Source of the DNA: Laspinema palackyanum D2c
Lineage (GTDB): Bacteria > Cyanobacteriota > Cyanobacteriia > Cyanobacteriales > Laspinemataceae
Direction: 5' to 3'
Assembly (NCBI RefSeq): GCF_025370875.1
Contig: NZ_JAMXFD010000034.1
Location: forward strand, 1 to 54,786
DNA length: 54,786 nt
The notes under the pieces are model-generated. The model did not search any database. It was not told the origin of the DNA and worked only from the letters and a program-made list of their open reading frames with translations. Positions 25,167 through 34,471 of the stretch are shown piece by piece. Each line of letters begins with the position of its first letter. Position 1 is the stretch's first letter. Position numbers and translations under genes: made by a program.

Positions 25167-25190
25167 ATAACTGTTAGAGCTAACAATTAT
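25167..25190. promoter_or_regulatory. Palindrome ATAACTGTTA-N4-TAACAATTAT
   Basis: Fourth full member of the 24-bp palindrome family, in the 240-bp gap between the divergent HNH gene and the AbiE operon. It lies about 60 bp before the AbiE operator, where it could affect either promoter. Confidence 0.6.
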
Positions 25191-25252
25191 TTTTATTACC
25201 CTGTAACGACCTCGGTGAAGTTACCCTAGCTCCACCATGACATCCCTAGATG

Positions 25253-25296
25253 TGACAAACTGTCGGTATAATATTAAAACTACCGACAGTTTGTCA
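25253..25296 (+). promoter_or_regulatory. Operator/promoter of the AbiE-type operon
   Basis: Perfect 16-bp inverted arms TGACAAACTGTCGGTA (25253-25268) and TACCGACAGTTTGTCA (25281-25296) around 12 AT-rich bases. A TATAAT at 25266-25271 lies inside. AbiEi antitoxins are known to bind inverted repeats in their own promoter and repress it, so this is very likely the autoregulatory site. Confidence 0.85.
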
Positions 25297-25337
25297 CAGT
25301 TGTTGGGATATTGGAGTACGCAGGGGTGAAGCTCAAA

Positions 25338-25943
25338 ATGGAAAAGCAATCTAGCTCAAGGCAGGTGCTGCAACTTGCCCGAGATAACCAGCTTATTCGC
25401 TCCCGCGACCTGAGAGAGCGCGGGATCCATCCGGAGTCTTTGCGGCGACTTGAACAGCAGGGGACGCTCGTCAGGGCAGGGCGTGGAATTTACACGCTCT
25501 GTAAGAATGACTTAACCGAACATCAAAGCCAGATTGAAGCCTGTGCGCGGGTTCCTCATGGGATAATTTGTCTGCTTTCTGCACTTCGGTTTCATCGACT
25601 CACAACCCAGGCCCCTTTTGAAGTTTGGATGGCGATCGCCAACAAAGCACGTCCTCCTAAAGACGATATTCTCCCTTTGCGGATTGTTTATATGTCAGGC
25701 AAGGCTTTTAGTGAAGGCATAGAGGAGCATGACTGTGCGGGGCTGCCTGTGAAAGTGTACAGCGTTGCCAAGACAGTCGCGGATTGTTTTAAATACCGCC
25801 ACAAACTTGGGATGGACGTAGCGCTTGAAGCTCTACGGGAATCCTGGAATGGCAATCGCTGCACAATAGATGAACTCTGGCATTATGCTCAAATCTGTCG
25901 CGTAGCTCGCGTTATCTATCCCTACCTAGAATCACTAACATGA
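25338..25943 (+). CDS. abiEi: AbiEi-type antitoxin (winged-helix regulator)
   Basis: I use ATG 25338; TTG and GTG starts exist up to 9 codons upstream. The 201-residue protein has the N-terminal winged helix (VLQLARDNQLIRSRDLRERG, then LVRAGRGIYTL) and the AbiEi C-terminal part (SVAKTVADCFKYRHKLGMDV). It represses its operon through the inverted repeat upstream and counters the nucleotidyltransferase encoded next, which overlaps by 4 bp (ATGA). AbiE gives phage abortive infection or plasmid stability in known hosts. It looks intact. Confidence 0.9.
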   Translation: MEKQSSSRQVLQLARDNQLIRSRDLRERGIHPESLRRLEQQGTLVRAGRGIYTLCKNDLTEHQSQIEACARVPHGIICLLSALRFHRLTTQAPFEVWMAIANKARPPKDDILPLRIVYMSGKAFSEGIEEHDCAGLPVKVYSVAKTVADCFKYRHKLGMDVALEALRESWNGNRCTIDELWHYAQICRVARVIYPYLESLT

Positions 25944-26846
25944 GGAACCTAGCTGCCTCTGTTCATCAGAAGCTCTTAAATTTTTCTAAGGAGCAAAAGG
26001 ATGACTTCCAATCAGTTCTAACCCGGTATGCTTTGGAGCGGTTTTTGTACCGTTTGAGCCAATCGCCCTATCAAAATCAATACATCCTTAAAGGGGCATT
26101 ACTTTTTTCGATTTGGAGCGACCAAACGCATCGACCGACGCGAGACTTGGATTTACTAGGTTATGGCAAGGCAGAAATTTCTCATTTAGAGCAAGTCTTC
26201 CGAGAGATTTGTCTGACTCAGGTAGAGCCAGATGGTCTTGCATTTAAGGCGGATGAGGTAGCCGGTTCAAGAATCAAAGAAAACCAGCAGTATGAAGGGG
26301 TAAGAATTAGGTTTCGGGCGTTTTTGTCGGGGACTAATACTCGCACCGACCGTAACTATTGACATTGGCTTTGGAGATGCGGTGACGCCCAAAGCAATGG
26401 AGGTAGAATTTCCGACAATTTTAGAACAATTTCCAGCGCCATGTCTGCGGGCTTACCCTCCGGAAACGGTGATAGCTGAGAAATTTCAAGCAATGGTTAA
26501 GTTAAGCATAGCCAATACTCGCCTGAAAGATTTTTATGATATCTGGTTTCTTTGTAACAAGTTTGAGTTTAAAGGACAAGAAATTAGTTCGGCTATTCAG
26601 GCTACGTTTGAACGGCGCAATACACCGCTCCCTCAAATATCTCCTTCTGCTCTGACCCTTGAATTCGGTCAACTAAAACAAAAGTCGTGGGAGGCTTTTC
26701 TTTCCAAAAACAAGCTCAATACAAACGGGGCCAGCTTTACTAATGTACTTTCAAAGTTAGAAAATTTTCTGATGCCGCCATGTTTAGCGGCAGCCAGGGG
26801 GGAAGTATTTAACAAGACTTGGCGTCAATCCGGTTATTGGGAGTAA
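25940..26846 (+). pseudogene. abiEii: AbiEii-type nucleotidyltransferase toxin, split by a 4-bp duplication
   Basis: The first frame (25940-26362) has the nucleotidyltransferase core (YILKGALLF, then RPTRDLDLLGYG with the DxD pair near 69-71) and stops early. The rest (TIDIGFGDAVTPKAMEVEF, then PPETVIAEKFQAMVKL and LKDFYDIWFL) is in another frame to 26846. ACCG is tandemly duplicated at 26345-26352. Removing one copy restores the frame as RTVTIDIGFGD. The toxin is thus probably inactive, although slippage at the duplication could restore it. The antitoxin remains intact. Confidence 0.85.
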
Positions 26847-26946
26847 GGTTATTTCAGTATCTCCTATAGCGCGTCTTTTCGCGTTCTGACATAAGAAGAG
26901 GCATTCGCTTACCCCGATAGAAATCATCAATAACCCCAACTCGCCA

Positions 26947-27402
26947 TCACCGCTCCACCTGGTGGAACAACTCGCCCCGTTTCTCCCACCGGATCAAAGC
27001 TGGGTCCCGACTGCGGCTCCATTTTTTGAAATCCTCGATGCCCTGGCTTACCGCTTCGTCAACTTCTGCGGGCTTCACCTTCAACCGTTCCGCCAGTTCT
27101 GCCGTGGTCAGTGCCTTTGGCTTGATGGGTTCGCTCATCACCGGAAGAAGGCTCCGTCCCCTGCCGCCTCTGCCCCCGGAACTGAGCACCGCTTCCACCA
27201 CCGCCACCCGTTGCTGCAACTGAGTCAGTTGTGCTTTGAGCGAATCTATCTCAGGATTCTGCTGTCTGCCATCAAAGAACTCGCGCAGAATCTGCACCAG
27301 GGCCGCACTCTCGCCCAAGTTTTCCTCATCCATATATTGCCGGAGCCGGTTGTGGTACTCCACCGGCAAATAGCCCACAATCCGTTTCGTTGATGCTGCC
27401 AT
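26947..27402 (-). CDS. Plasmid protein with RHH-like N-terminus and coiled coil, 151 aa
   Basis: Starts at ATG 27402. Residues 5-45 (KRIVGYLPVEYHNRLRQYMD, then ESAALVQILREFF) fit a ribbon-helix-helix pattern. A coiled coil follows (SLKAQLTQLQQRVAVVEAVL), then a Gly/Arg linker and a small HTH-like part (TTAELAERLKVKPAEVDEAV). This build suits a DNA-binding regulator or partition accessory. No Shine-Dalgarno. The other frames over it are shadows. Confidence 0.65.
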   Translation of the reverse strand: MAASTKRIVGYLPVEYHNRLRQYMDEENLGESAALVQILREFFDGRQQNPEIDSLKAQLTQLQQRVAVVEAVLSSGGRGGRGRSLLPVMSEPIKPKALTTAELAERLKVKPAEVDEAVSQGIEDFKKWSRSRDPALIRWEKRGELFHQVER

Positions 27403-27733
27403 GCTTTAACCGTGCTGTAGTCGTGCCTTGATATTCCATCATACCGCTCGGACGGGGGCATTCAGTCAGTGTTGTCCCAGTGCTACTGACAGCACGAACG
27501 CTCTGAGGGGCCTCAATGGAGTTGGCGGCCAGGTTTCCAGGAAGACCGCACTCGTTGAAAGGTCTTTCATCCCCATGACACAAGGGATTGAGTGTAAACT
27601 CCCTCAAAACGATATGGTTAGCCAATGATAATTGAGAAGTGTAGTTCCACAGAGTCTTGTTAAGTTTTAAGCGCCACTTCACTCCTGACGTTCCCCCTTT
27701 GCTTACAATTTAGGAATCAGTTGGCGGTGAGTC
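27403..27733. other. Region between divergent DNA-binding and integrase genes
   Basis: 330 bp without a gene. It should hold both promoters. The segment 27495-27575 is GC-rich with short direct repeats and might contain a recombination site for the adjacent integrase, but I cannot define one. Confidence 0.35.
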
Positions 27734-28690
27734 ATGGACGACCTGCAACAGTTTATTGAAGAGGGAGAGCCGTTGCGGTTGCTTGAGCCAGTCCCCCTCA
27801 CGCAACAACCGGCTGCGGTTTATTTAGCTAGTCTGGGCAAAACTTCACAAGTCACCATGCGGCAAGCACTTGACCATATTGCCGCACTGCTCACCAATGG
27901 CTCATGCGATGCGCTCACCCTAGACTGGTCAAAGTTGCGCTACCACCACACCGCTGCGGTTCGTTCGGCTTTGTTGGCTCGGTTGGCTCCCGCTACTGTC
28001 GCCAAGATGCTCTGTGCTCTGCGCCGAACGCTTCAAGAAGCGTGGCGGCTGGGGTTAATGTCCCAGGAAGACTATGCCCGGGCTGCGGATTTGCCACGCA
28101 TTGATGTTCCTAAAAAAAACTTGAAAGGTCGGGCGATTGCCTCGGATGAACTCGCGGCGATGCTCCATGAGTGCCAAAAGTCTGACACTCCGCTCAACCT
28201 GCGCGATGCCGCCTTGATTGTCCTCCTGCGCGGTACGGGCATCAGGCGGGAGGAACTGGTTAACCTGCAATTGAAACATTACCATCCTGATACTGGGATT
28301 ATCGAAGTGATTGCAGGGAAGCGGGACAAGGATAGGATAGTTTACTTGGCTGATAAGTTGGTCCCGGTTGTGGAGAGTTGGTTGCAAGTTAGAGGGCGCG
28401 AACCTGGGCCGTTGCTTTGTCCGGTCAACCGATTTGGGAGAGTCCAACTCAAGGCGCTGACTCCGGATACGGTGTACAAAGTCGTGCGGAAGTTGGCGGA
28501 CTCTGCTCAAATCGAGCGCTGTTCCCCCCATGATTTTAGGCGCACGTTCTGCACCGACCTCCTTGCTGCCGATGTCGATCCCTTCACGGTGCAGCAACTG
28601 GCCGGTCATTCCTCGCCTTCGACGACTACAAGGTACGACCGGCGAGGGGAAGAGACCAAACGGGCGGCAGTGCAGAAGTTGGAGTTTTGA
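27734..28690 (+). CDS. Tyrosine recombinase/integrase
   Basis: 318 residues from ATG 27734. A SAM-like core-binding domain (about 25-110) precedes the catalytic domain. Visible are the first Arg (LLRGTGIRREELVNLQL), the Lys strand (IIEVIAGKRDKDRIVYL), HxxR (SPHDFRRTFCTDLL) and the His with Tyr nucleophile (LAGHSSPSTTTRYDRR). All catalytic residues are present. Small XerD-like enzymes of this kind resolve plasmid dimers or move cassettes. Its target site is not evident. Confidence 0.92.
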   Translation: MDDLQQFIEEGEPLRLLEPVPLTQQPAAVYLASLGKTSQVTMRQALDHIAALLTNGSCDALTLDWSKLRYHHTAAVRSALLARLAPATVAKMLCALRRTLQEAWRLGLMSQEDYARAADLPRIDVPKKNLKGRAIASDELAAMLHECQKSDTPLNLRDAALIVLLRGTGIRREELVNLQLKHYHPDTGIIEVIAGKRDKDRIVYLADKLVPVVESWLQVRGREPGPLLCPVNRFGRVQLKALTPDTVYKVVRKLADSAQIERCSPHDFRRTFCTDLLAADVDPFTVQQLAGHSSPSTTTRYDRRGEETKRAAVQKLEF

Positions 28691-28784
28691 GCCGGTCGTT
28701 GCGGTTGAGTAGCGGGTTCATTGACTTGGGAATAAACCTGGCAAATTTAGTTATCATGTCAGCAAAGAAAAACCAGCATTAACA

Positions 28785-29786
28785 ATGAGTGATAAAGCCC
28801 AACTCAAACCCACACCAGCCGATTTAGAAACTGCCGAAACAACTGAAGCGCCAGCGGATTTAAAAACGACTGAAACCATTGAAGCACCAGCCGATTTAGA
28901 AATTGCCGAAACAACTCAACCGTCAACCGAATTAGAAACTACCGAAACAACTGAACAGGAACCCGAACATAAGGGCGCATTTTTTCAAGCCGTCGGCATC
29001 CTCCCCGGTGAAGTTAGCTTTGAGGAGGGGAGTATTATGGCAAAAGTGACGGTGGGGGGTAAGGAATATCGACTCTTGTTCAAGCCCAGGTTGATGTCGG
29101 CAATGGTTGCCTTAAAACTGGAGATAAAACAGTCGGGAAGTACCACACAACGGCTCATTGTTTATCCCAAGGTGATGCACTTCCCGAAACAGGAGCAACC
29201 CCATCAGCTTGCTTTTCAGTTGGTCGGTTTTGAGAAAGATGCAGCCTCGGGAGCCATCTCCATGCAGCTAGAAGATTTTGAGTTTAAGCTCTCTGGATTG
29301 TGGCAGTTCATCCCGGTTTGTCGCGTCCCGGTTATCTCGGTGTTCCGCAATTTTGACGAAACCATCCACCAGAATTTGAAAAAATTAGATGAAGCAGTTG
29401 CGGCTAAGAAAAAGGTCAATTTTATGAAGGCGGCCCATATTCCGGTGATATGGAAAGACGCGCCCTTTAAGCCATTCCGGTTTAATCCTAAACTTGAAAA
29501 AGAGGAACAAGGTCGTCCCCTATTCCTGCAACTCAAGGCGAAGTTTATCCCGGCGAAAAATGGGTTTGAGTTTGTGGCCTTACTCGCACCCCCGTTAGAG
29601 AAAGCGCCCAAGTTTTTCAAGGCATCCAACGAAGATAAAGCGACCGTCCAAAAGCAGAAAAAAAAGAACGCCAAGCCCTCTAAGAGCAATGCCACTCCCT
29701 CTAAGGCCAAGGAAAAACAGGCCAAACAGAGCAAGCCAAAGCCAAAACCACGCCCGGTTAAAGCCCAACCAGAATCTGCGGAGTAA
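28785..29786 (+). CDS. Hypothetical cyanobacterial plasmid protein, 333 aa
   Basis: ATG 28785. The N-terminal 60 residues are four imperfect 13-17-residue repeats (PADLETAETTEA type), probably disordered and acidic. A globular, beta-rich middle follows (VTVGGKEYRLLFKPRLMSAM, QLVGFEKDAASGAISMQLED). The C-terminal 50 residues are almost pure Lys, Ser, Ala and Pro, a likely nucleic-acid-binding tail. I do not recognise the family. The acidic-core-basic layout suggests a DNA- or RNA-associated protein. Confidence 0.65.
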   Translation: MSDKAQLKPTPADLETAETTEAPADLKTTETIEAPADLEIAETTQPSTELETTETTEQEPEHKGAFFQAVGILPGEVSFEEGSIMAKVTVGGKEYRLLFKPRLMSAMVALKLEIKQSGSTTQRLIVYPKVMHFPKQEQPHQLAFQLVGFEKDAASGAISMQLEDFEFKLSGLWQFIPVCRVPVISVFRNFDETIHQNLKKLDEAVAAKKKVNFMKAAHIPVIWKDAPFKPFRFNPKLEKEEQGRPLFLQLKAKFIPAKNGFEFVALLAPPLEKAPKFFKASNEDKATVQKQKKKNAKPSKSNATPSKAKEKQAKQSKPKPKPRPVKAQPESAE

Positions 29787-29861
29787 CATGATGCGCTGGT
29801 GGAAGCTGTGAACTTGGCCTGCTAAAGGTTCGAGGCAAGGGCATTATTGTTGGCATCCGGT

Positions 29862-31010
29862 TCACTCGGGTTCTGGCGCTTCCACCTCGGGATAAAGTTC
29901 GCGATATTTTTGCCAGTTTTCCCGGTAGAATTTGCGTCCTTCTTCGGTGATGCCTAGATAGGATTTCAAGTCTTTGTTAAACTCCCGAACCAGCCCACTC
30001 CTGCCATAACGCATCTTGTCATCCCAAGCCCGCAGCCGTAGCCAACAATGCTGCCAACTATGGCCGCCATAGTCCCCTGAGCGTTCCCCATCTGCCCTCA
30101 ATCCTTCATTCCCAGCTTGCCACGCGGCCACCAGCGCCTTCCACTGATAATCCCTCAGCGTCCGAGGTGGCAGTTTTTTCGGAGACTGAACGCCCAAACC
30201 CGCACGAACCACGGCCCGACCCAACCGAGTCAGTTTGCATTTGAACCAGTCTTTCACTGGATAGCAGTAGTCAATTTCGATGAGTTTGCGAGTGGCGAGT
30301 GCCTTGAAGGTGCTGCCGGTCCCCGGGTCAACCACGTCCGCTGTTTTGAGTTTCTGCCTGAGTTGGGACGAATTCCCAAACAACTCCAAATATTCAATCC
30401 AGCGCCATTCATCAGCCGGTCTGGGACGACCACCGCTATTCCATGCACCGCGTTCGGACTCCTCCCGGTTCTGGTCAATCTCGAAAATCTGCTGGAGATA
30501 GGTCTGCTGTCGATCATTCAACTCATCCCAGATTTTTTCGTGCTTCGAGCGCGGTTTGGCTGGCTCGGGTTCGGGGACTGGCTCGGGTTCGCGGACTGGC
30601 TCGGGTTTGGGTTCGTTCTGCTGCTTGATGTTGGCGATCGCCGAGGCTAATTCCGCCAGGAACTGGTTCAACTTAGCCGACCAATCTTCCCCGGTCGTGC
30701 CGATTGCCTCGAACGCCAGGGGTGCGAACTCCTCTATCAGTTGCGATCGCCCAGTTTTACCCGAGAGCAATCCCTCGCGAGACTCCAGCATCGATGGTGG
30801 CGTTTCCCGTTGCGATCGCCCAGTGTCACCTGAGATTAATCCAGGACGAGACTCCAGCATTGATGGCGGTTCTTCGGGATTCCCCCCAGACTCGATAAAC
30901 TCACGGTAGCGATCGCACAGTTGCATCACCTGAGATTCCACTGGCACCGGCACCCTCATCAATTTGGTTTGGTAGGGCGCTATCTTGCCCCGTCCTCCTT
31001 TCGGTTTCAT
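29862..31010 (-). CDS. Hypothetical plasmid protein with internal repeats, 382 aa
   Basis: ATG 31010, no clear Shine-Dalgarno. The start KLMRVPVPVESQVMQLCDRY is typical of cyanobacterial plasmid proteins. Two about 27-residue repeats follow (PPSMLESRPGLISGDTGRSQ and a second copy), both with a HIP1-like GCGATCGC in the DNA. Then come a PEPVPEPEP linker and a C-terminal half rich in Trp and Arg (WRWIEYLELFGNSSQLRQK, LGRAVVRAGLGV) that resembles winged helices. Function unknown; DNA binding is plausible. Confidence 0.6.
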   Translation of the reverse strand: MKPKGGRGKIAPYQTKLMRVPVPVESQVMQLCDRYREFIESGGNPEEPPSMLESRPGLISGDTGRSQRETPPSMLESREGLLSGKTGRSQLIEEFAPLAFEAIGTTGEDWSAKLNQFLAELASAIANIKQQNEPKPEPVREPEPVPEPEPAKPRSKHEKIWDELNDRQQTYLQQIFEIDQNREESERGAWNSGGRPRPADEWRWIEYLELFGNSSQLRQKLKTADVVDPGTGSTFKALATRKLIEIDYCYPVKDWFKCKLTRLGRAVVRAGLGVQSPKKLPPRTLRDYQWKALVAAWQAGNEGLRADGERSGDYGGHSWQHCWLRLRAWDDKMRYGRSGLVREFNKDLKSYLGITEEGRKFYRENWQKYRELYPEVEAPEPE

Positions 31011-31198
31011 CGCTCAACTCAGTAACTCTGGCTCTATTCTAAAACTTGTTAACAGGTTTTATGAGACTGATTGGCTGGATTGAGTTAGCCCCTCGTTGCG
31101 GTGGCCCCCACCTCATCCCTGACTGCATCCTCCCCCAGGACTGAAAACCGGGGTATCCAGGGTGGTTGTTGAACCCAGAAACCGGATTGATTGGCGGA

Positions 31199-34100
31199 TC
31201 ACATCTCCTCTAACCAGGTTTCAATCGCTGATATCAGGTTAGGTTGATTGGGGGGAAAGCCTTTTAAGGGCGGGTCTAGGGGTTCGTCGGTGAGGAAGGC
31301 GATCGCTATTACCCCCGTCAGGTTTTCGCAAAAGGTGATAAGTGCTGGGGTCGGTTGAATCGGTTCCAAAAATGTTTGTCCGTCGCTACGGTGATGTTTC
31401 GCGAGCAGGATGGCTCGGTGGGGGAGGAGGTTCCGGCGTTTTAGGCTGCTGAGATCTCGCCGCAGTTTAGCGGGGGTGGCGGGTTCCGGGGGGTCTTCGT
31501 CGGGACAAGTGATTTCCCAAATCAGTTCGCTGAGGGTGAGGGCGATTTCTCCTTCTCGGGTTTCGTTGGCAAGGAGGGCAGCGTGGAGGCAATAAATCGG
31601 CAGGTGTTCCAGGTATTTGCAGGTGAGGGGAGAGCCGAAAGATTGTTCTCCATTATGGGTGTTTTGTTCCGTGACTTCGGGATGGGGGATAGTGGTGGGA
31701 GGATGCCAGGCTTGGTAAAATTCTGGATAGGGGAGAATTTGGGTGCAGTGCCATAAAACTTCATAAAAACACAGATATATATCGGTATTTTGTTGAGCAT
31801 TCATAGCAACAGAGATGCAGTTTTTCAAAGCTAAAATGGCTGCCTTTGCTGAAATGGCTCCCTTTAAGAGGTTCCTATGGAGTATTTTTCGTAAACTCCG
31901 AGTTGCTCCAAGACGGATTGGTTTATCAGAGATTGTGCAAATCAAATTGAGCAGCGTGTTAATAACTTCTTGGTAACTGAGCTCAATGTATTGCAATGCT
32001 TGAACTACTTCCTGAACAATCTCTAAATTCTGCGGGCGGTTCACAATAAGGCTAATTAGAAAATTAATCCCTTCATAGCTATTCTTTCCTATTCGCCCCA
32101 AGCTACGAATTGCTTGATTACGAATTTTATTATCAGTAGAAGGTTCCTTAATTAATTTTATTAAAAATTTAATAATTACTTCTGGATCTTCAGGATGAGT
32201 ATAGCCCAAGTTTTTTACTGCATTCAATTTTTTGTTATTGTTATCACTGAAGCGTACTTCGTCAATTAGCGACTCAATGACTTGAGGATTTCCCGGGTTA
32301 AATTTTCCAGATTTTACGGATTCTTGAAACGAGGTAGTTTCAATGGTGATTGAGACAGCTTGTGCTTGGGGGTGGTTTGGCTCTATTTTATGTAAACTTT
32401 GCGCTGCTATACTCCTTACCAGCATATTAGAATGATTACACAAAGAAGTAAGCAAACTAATCTTTTCTTGCTTGTTATTGCTAATACGGGCCAGCGCTAT
32501 CACCGCTTGCATAAGAATGCCAGGGACGTAACTTCGCTCAATCAGGCTCATCAAAGCAGCGCTCGCTTTAGAATGCCCTGGTACTATTTTCCCCAGGGTT
32601 GTAGCAACTTCAATACGAGTGTATTCATTCAAACTGGCAAGCAAATCAACCAGAGAATCGACAACTATTGAACGATGCGTCTGTGGTATTATTGCCTTTG
32701 CTGCTTCTGTAATCTGAGGTGGAACGTTTGTTTGCTGTTCCCTACATTCAATATTGAAATAACCAAACCCCCACTTCACTACCTGCTGAACAATCTCAGC
32801 CGCGAGACAAGGGGAACAATCCTTAAATTCATTGATTCCTGCCGCAGCTAAAAAATAGGCTTGATATCCATAAAATTTTCCAACTCCATCTTGAAACTCA
32901 ACCAACGCACGAATAAATGCCTCTTTTTCCTTATCCTTATCCTTATCCTTATCCTTAATATCCTCACGTCCCAACCACAACAAAATCACCTGCTTCCACT
33001 GCGGTTCAAAAATCCGATACGGCTTCCCCTCCACCGGACAATCAACATGATTCCGAGGCAAAAAATCATCCCAATCCTCCACCGCCAACGCCGCAAAATA
33101 CTCCTGAAACGTCGCATGATAAAACACATAAACCCGTTTGTGGGGATTTTTAGCCGCCACCTCTAGCTCATTCAACCAGCCTAATTTTAACGCAGTATCT
33201 AACAGCGAATTATCATCGAGTTCCACCAAATATTCACAGATCAACTGATGAGTTAAGCGAAATGGATTTCCTTCTCTATCGAGAGATGCTTTTGCTAAGT
33301 TTCCTAATGCTGCATTTAAATGTTCCCTTTCCTTATCTTTAACTGGGGTAAAATTCTTTTCTTCGTTCCACTTATAAATATAGTTGACAAACTCCAGATA
33401 CAACTCCGCCATTGTATCTGGTAAATCTCCCGCCCGCCCTTGCCAAATCGAGACTAATAACGTTAACCGCAGGGGATTGCGGCATAAATCCTTAATCCGT
33501 TCCTTCCCCGTAGCTTGCAACTCTGACCACAAGGATTTGGCTAACTTGACATCCTCTCCCGCTTCAACCAAACCCCGAAACCACCGCCGGATAAACTCCT
33601 GCATTTGTTCATCCTGAAATGGTTGGGTGAGATAGGTTTGAAACGCCCAGAACTGGCTGGGGTTCGCTTGCCACAAATTCAAGCGACAGGTGACAATCAT
33701 CCGAGCATCCGTCACCCAACCTCGCAATTTTAAAGCCTGTTGGTCCGTCTGGCTCATCTCATCCAAGCCATCCAACAGTAACCAGACTGCACCCCCTTTA
33801 AATTTCTGCTCCCAGTCAGCTTTAATTTCCTCTCTCGACTGTCCCAATGCCTCTTTAAGCCATTTTTCTTCTAAATACTCTCCTAGAGATTGACCACCCA
33901 ATTCTGCGAGGGATACCCAAATGACTAAATCATCGGTTTCCTGTAATAACCAAAAGGCTAATTTCTGGAGTAAGGTGGTTTTCCCCACCCCCGGTTCTCC
34001 AATAATGGCAATCTTTTTTTTCTCAGTCTCGGTGCGTTTACCAATGACTTCTTGGAGAAACTTTCGGTAAGCCAACGGTTTCTCGACCGTTTCTTCCTGC

Positions 34101-34468
34101 CGGGTGGACAAGTCTAACCCCCGTTCTCGGTCAGTGTCTTGAGGGTGTTGTTCCTTCTGACTTGATTTCCGTTTCACCAGGGCTAAATCGACAAATAAAT
34201 CCTCGTCGATTAAGTTGCGATTCCCATAAACCCGACCTATAACCGTATTGCTGGTTAATTGCATTTGCTCTTCCAACATCTGACGGCAAATGTCACGGTC
34301 AATCTGGCGTTGCTGGGATAGTGGTCCTCCATTATTGTTTATAATTTTAACATCGATGTAGTAGCTGTCGGAGCTATTCTTTTGAATACCATAATTATCA
34401 CCAGCAACATTCCCTTGCTGACCCTGGTTCCCTTGACTCCCGATATTCTGATGATTTGGCTCTGACAT
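31199..34468 (-). CDS. NACHT/STAND ATPase with HEAT-like repeats, possible immune sensor
   Basis: 1089 residues. The N-terminus carries a Gly/Asn/Gln-rich stretch with NVAGDNYGIQ (20-29). A NACHT domain follows: Walker A GEPGVGKTT (157-165) and Walker B LLLDGLDE (230-237), then YLVELDD and FYHATFQEYFAALAVEDW, typical of the NACHT C-terminal helical part. From about 600 to 880 there are HEAT/PBS-lyase-like repeats (VVDSLVDLLASLNEYTRIEV, NQAIRSLGRIGKNSYEG), the likely sensor. A KDKDKDKDK run lies near residue 510. STAND NTPases of this build act in bacterial anti-phage defence. A small gene 3 bp upstream encodes a protein with the same short motif. Confidence 0.88.
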   Translation of the reverse strand: MSEPNHQNIGSQGNQGQQGNVAGDNYGIQKNSSDSYYIDVKIINNNGGPLSQQRQIDRDICRQMLEEQMQLTSNTVIGRVYGNRNLIDEDLFVDLALVKRKSSQKEQHPQDTDRERGLDLSTRQEETVEKPLAYRKFLQEVIGKRTETEKKKIAIIGEPGVGKTTLLQKLAFWLLQETDDLVIWVSLAELGGQSLGEYLEEKWLKEALGQSREEIKADWEQKFKGGAVWLLLDGLDEMSQTDQQALKLRGWVTDARMIVTCRLNLWQANPSQFWAFQTYLTQPFQDEQMQEFIRRWFRGLVEAGEDVKLAKSLWSELQATGKERIKDLCRNPLRLTLLVSIWQGRAGDLPDTMAELYLEFVNYIYKWNEEKNFTPVKDKEREHLNAALGNLAKASLDREGNPFRLTHQLICEYLVELDDNSLLDTALKLGWLNELEVAAKNPHKRVYVFYHATFQEYFAALAVEDWDDFLPRNHVDCPVEGKPYRIFEPQWKQVILLWLGREDIKDKDKDKDKEKEAFIRALVEFQDGVGKFYGYQAYFLAAAGINEFKDCSPCLAAEIVQQVVKWGFGYFNIECREQQTNVPPQITEAAKAIIPQTHRSIVVDSLVDLLASLNEYTRIEVATTLGKIVPGHSKASAALMSLIERSYVPGILMQAVIALARISNNKQEKISLLTSLCNHSNMLVRSIAAQSLHKIEPNHPQAQAVSITIETTSFQESVKSGKFNPGNPQVIESLIDEVRFSDNNNKKLNAVKNLGYTHPEDPEVIIKFLIKLIKEPSTDNKIRNQAIRSLGRIGKNSYEGINFLISLIVNRPQNLEIVQEVVQALQYIELSYQEVINTLLNLICTISDKPIRLGATRSLRKILHRNLLKGAISAKAAILALKNCISVAMNAQQNTDIYLCFYEVLWHCTQILPYPEFYQAWHPPTTIPHPEVTEQNTHNGEQSFGSPLTCKYLEHLPIYCLHAALLANETREGEIALTLSELIWEITCPDEDPPEPATPAKLRRDLSSLKRRNLLPHRAILLAKHHRSDGQTFLEPIQPTPALITFCENLTGVIAIAFLTDEPLDPPLKGFPPNQPNLISAIETWLEEM

Positions 34469-34471
34469 AGA

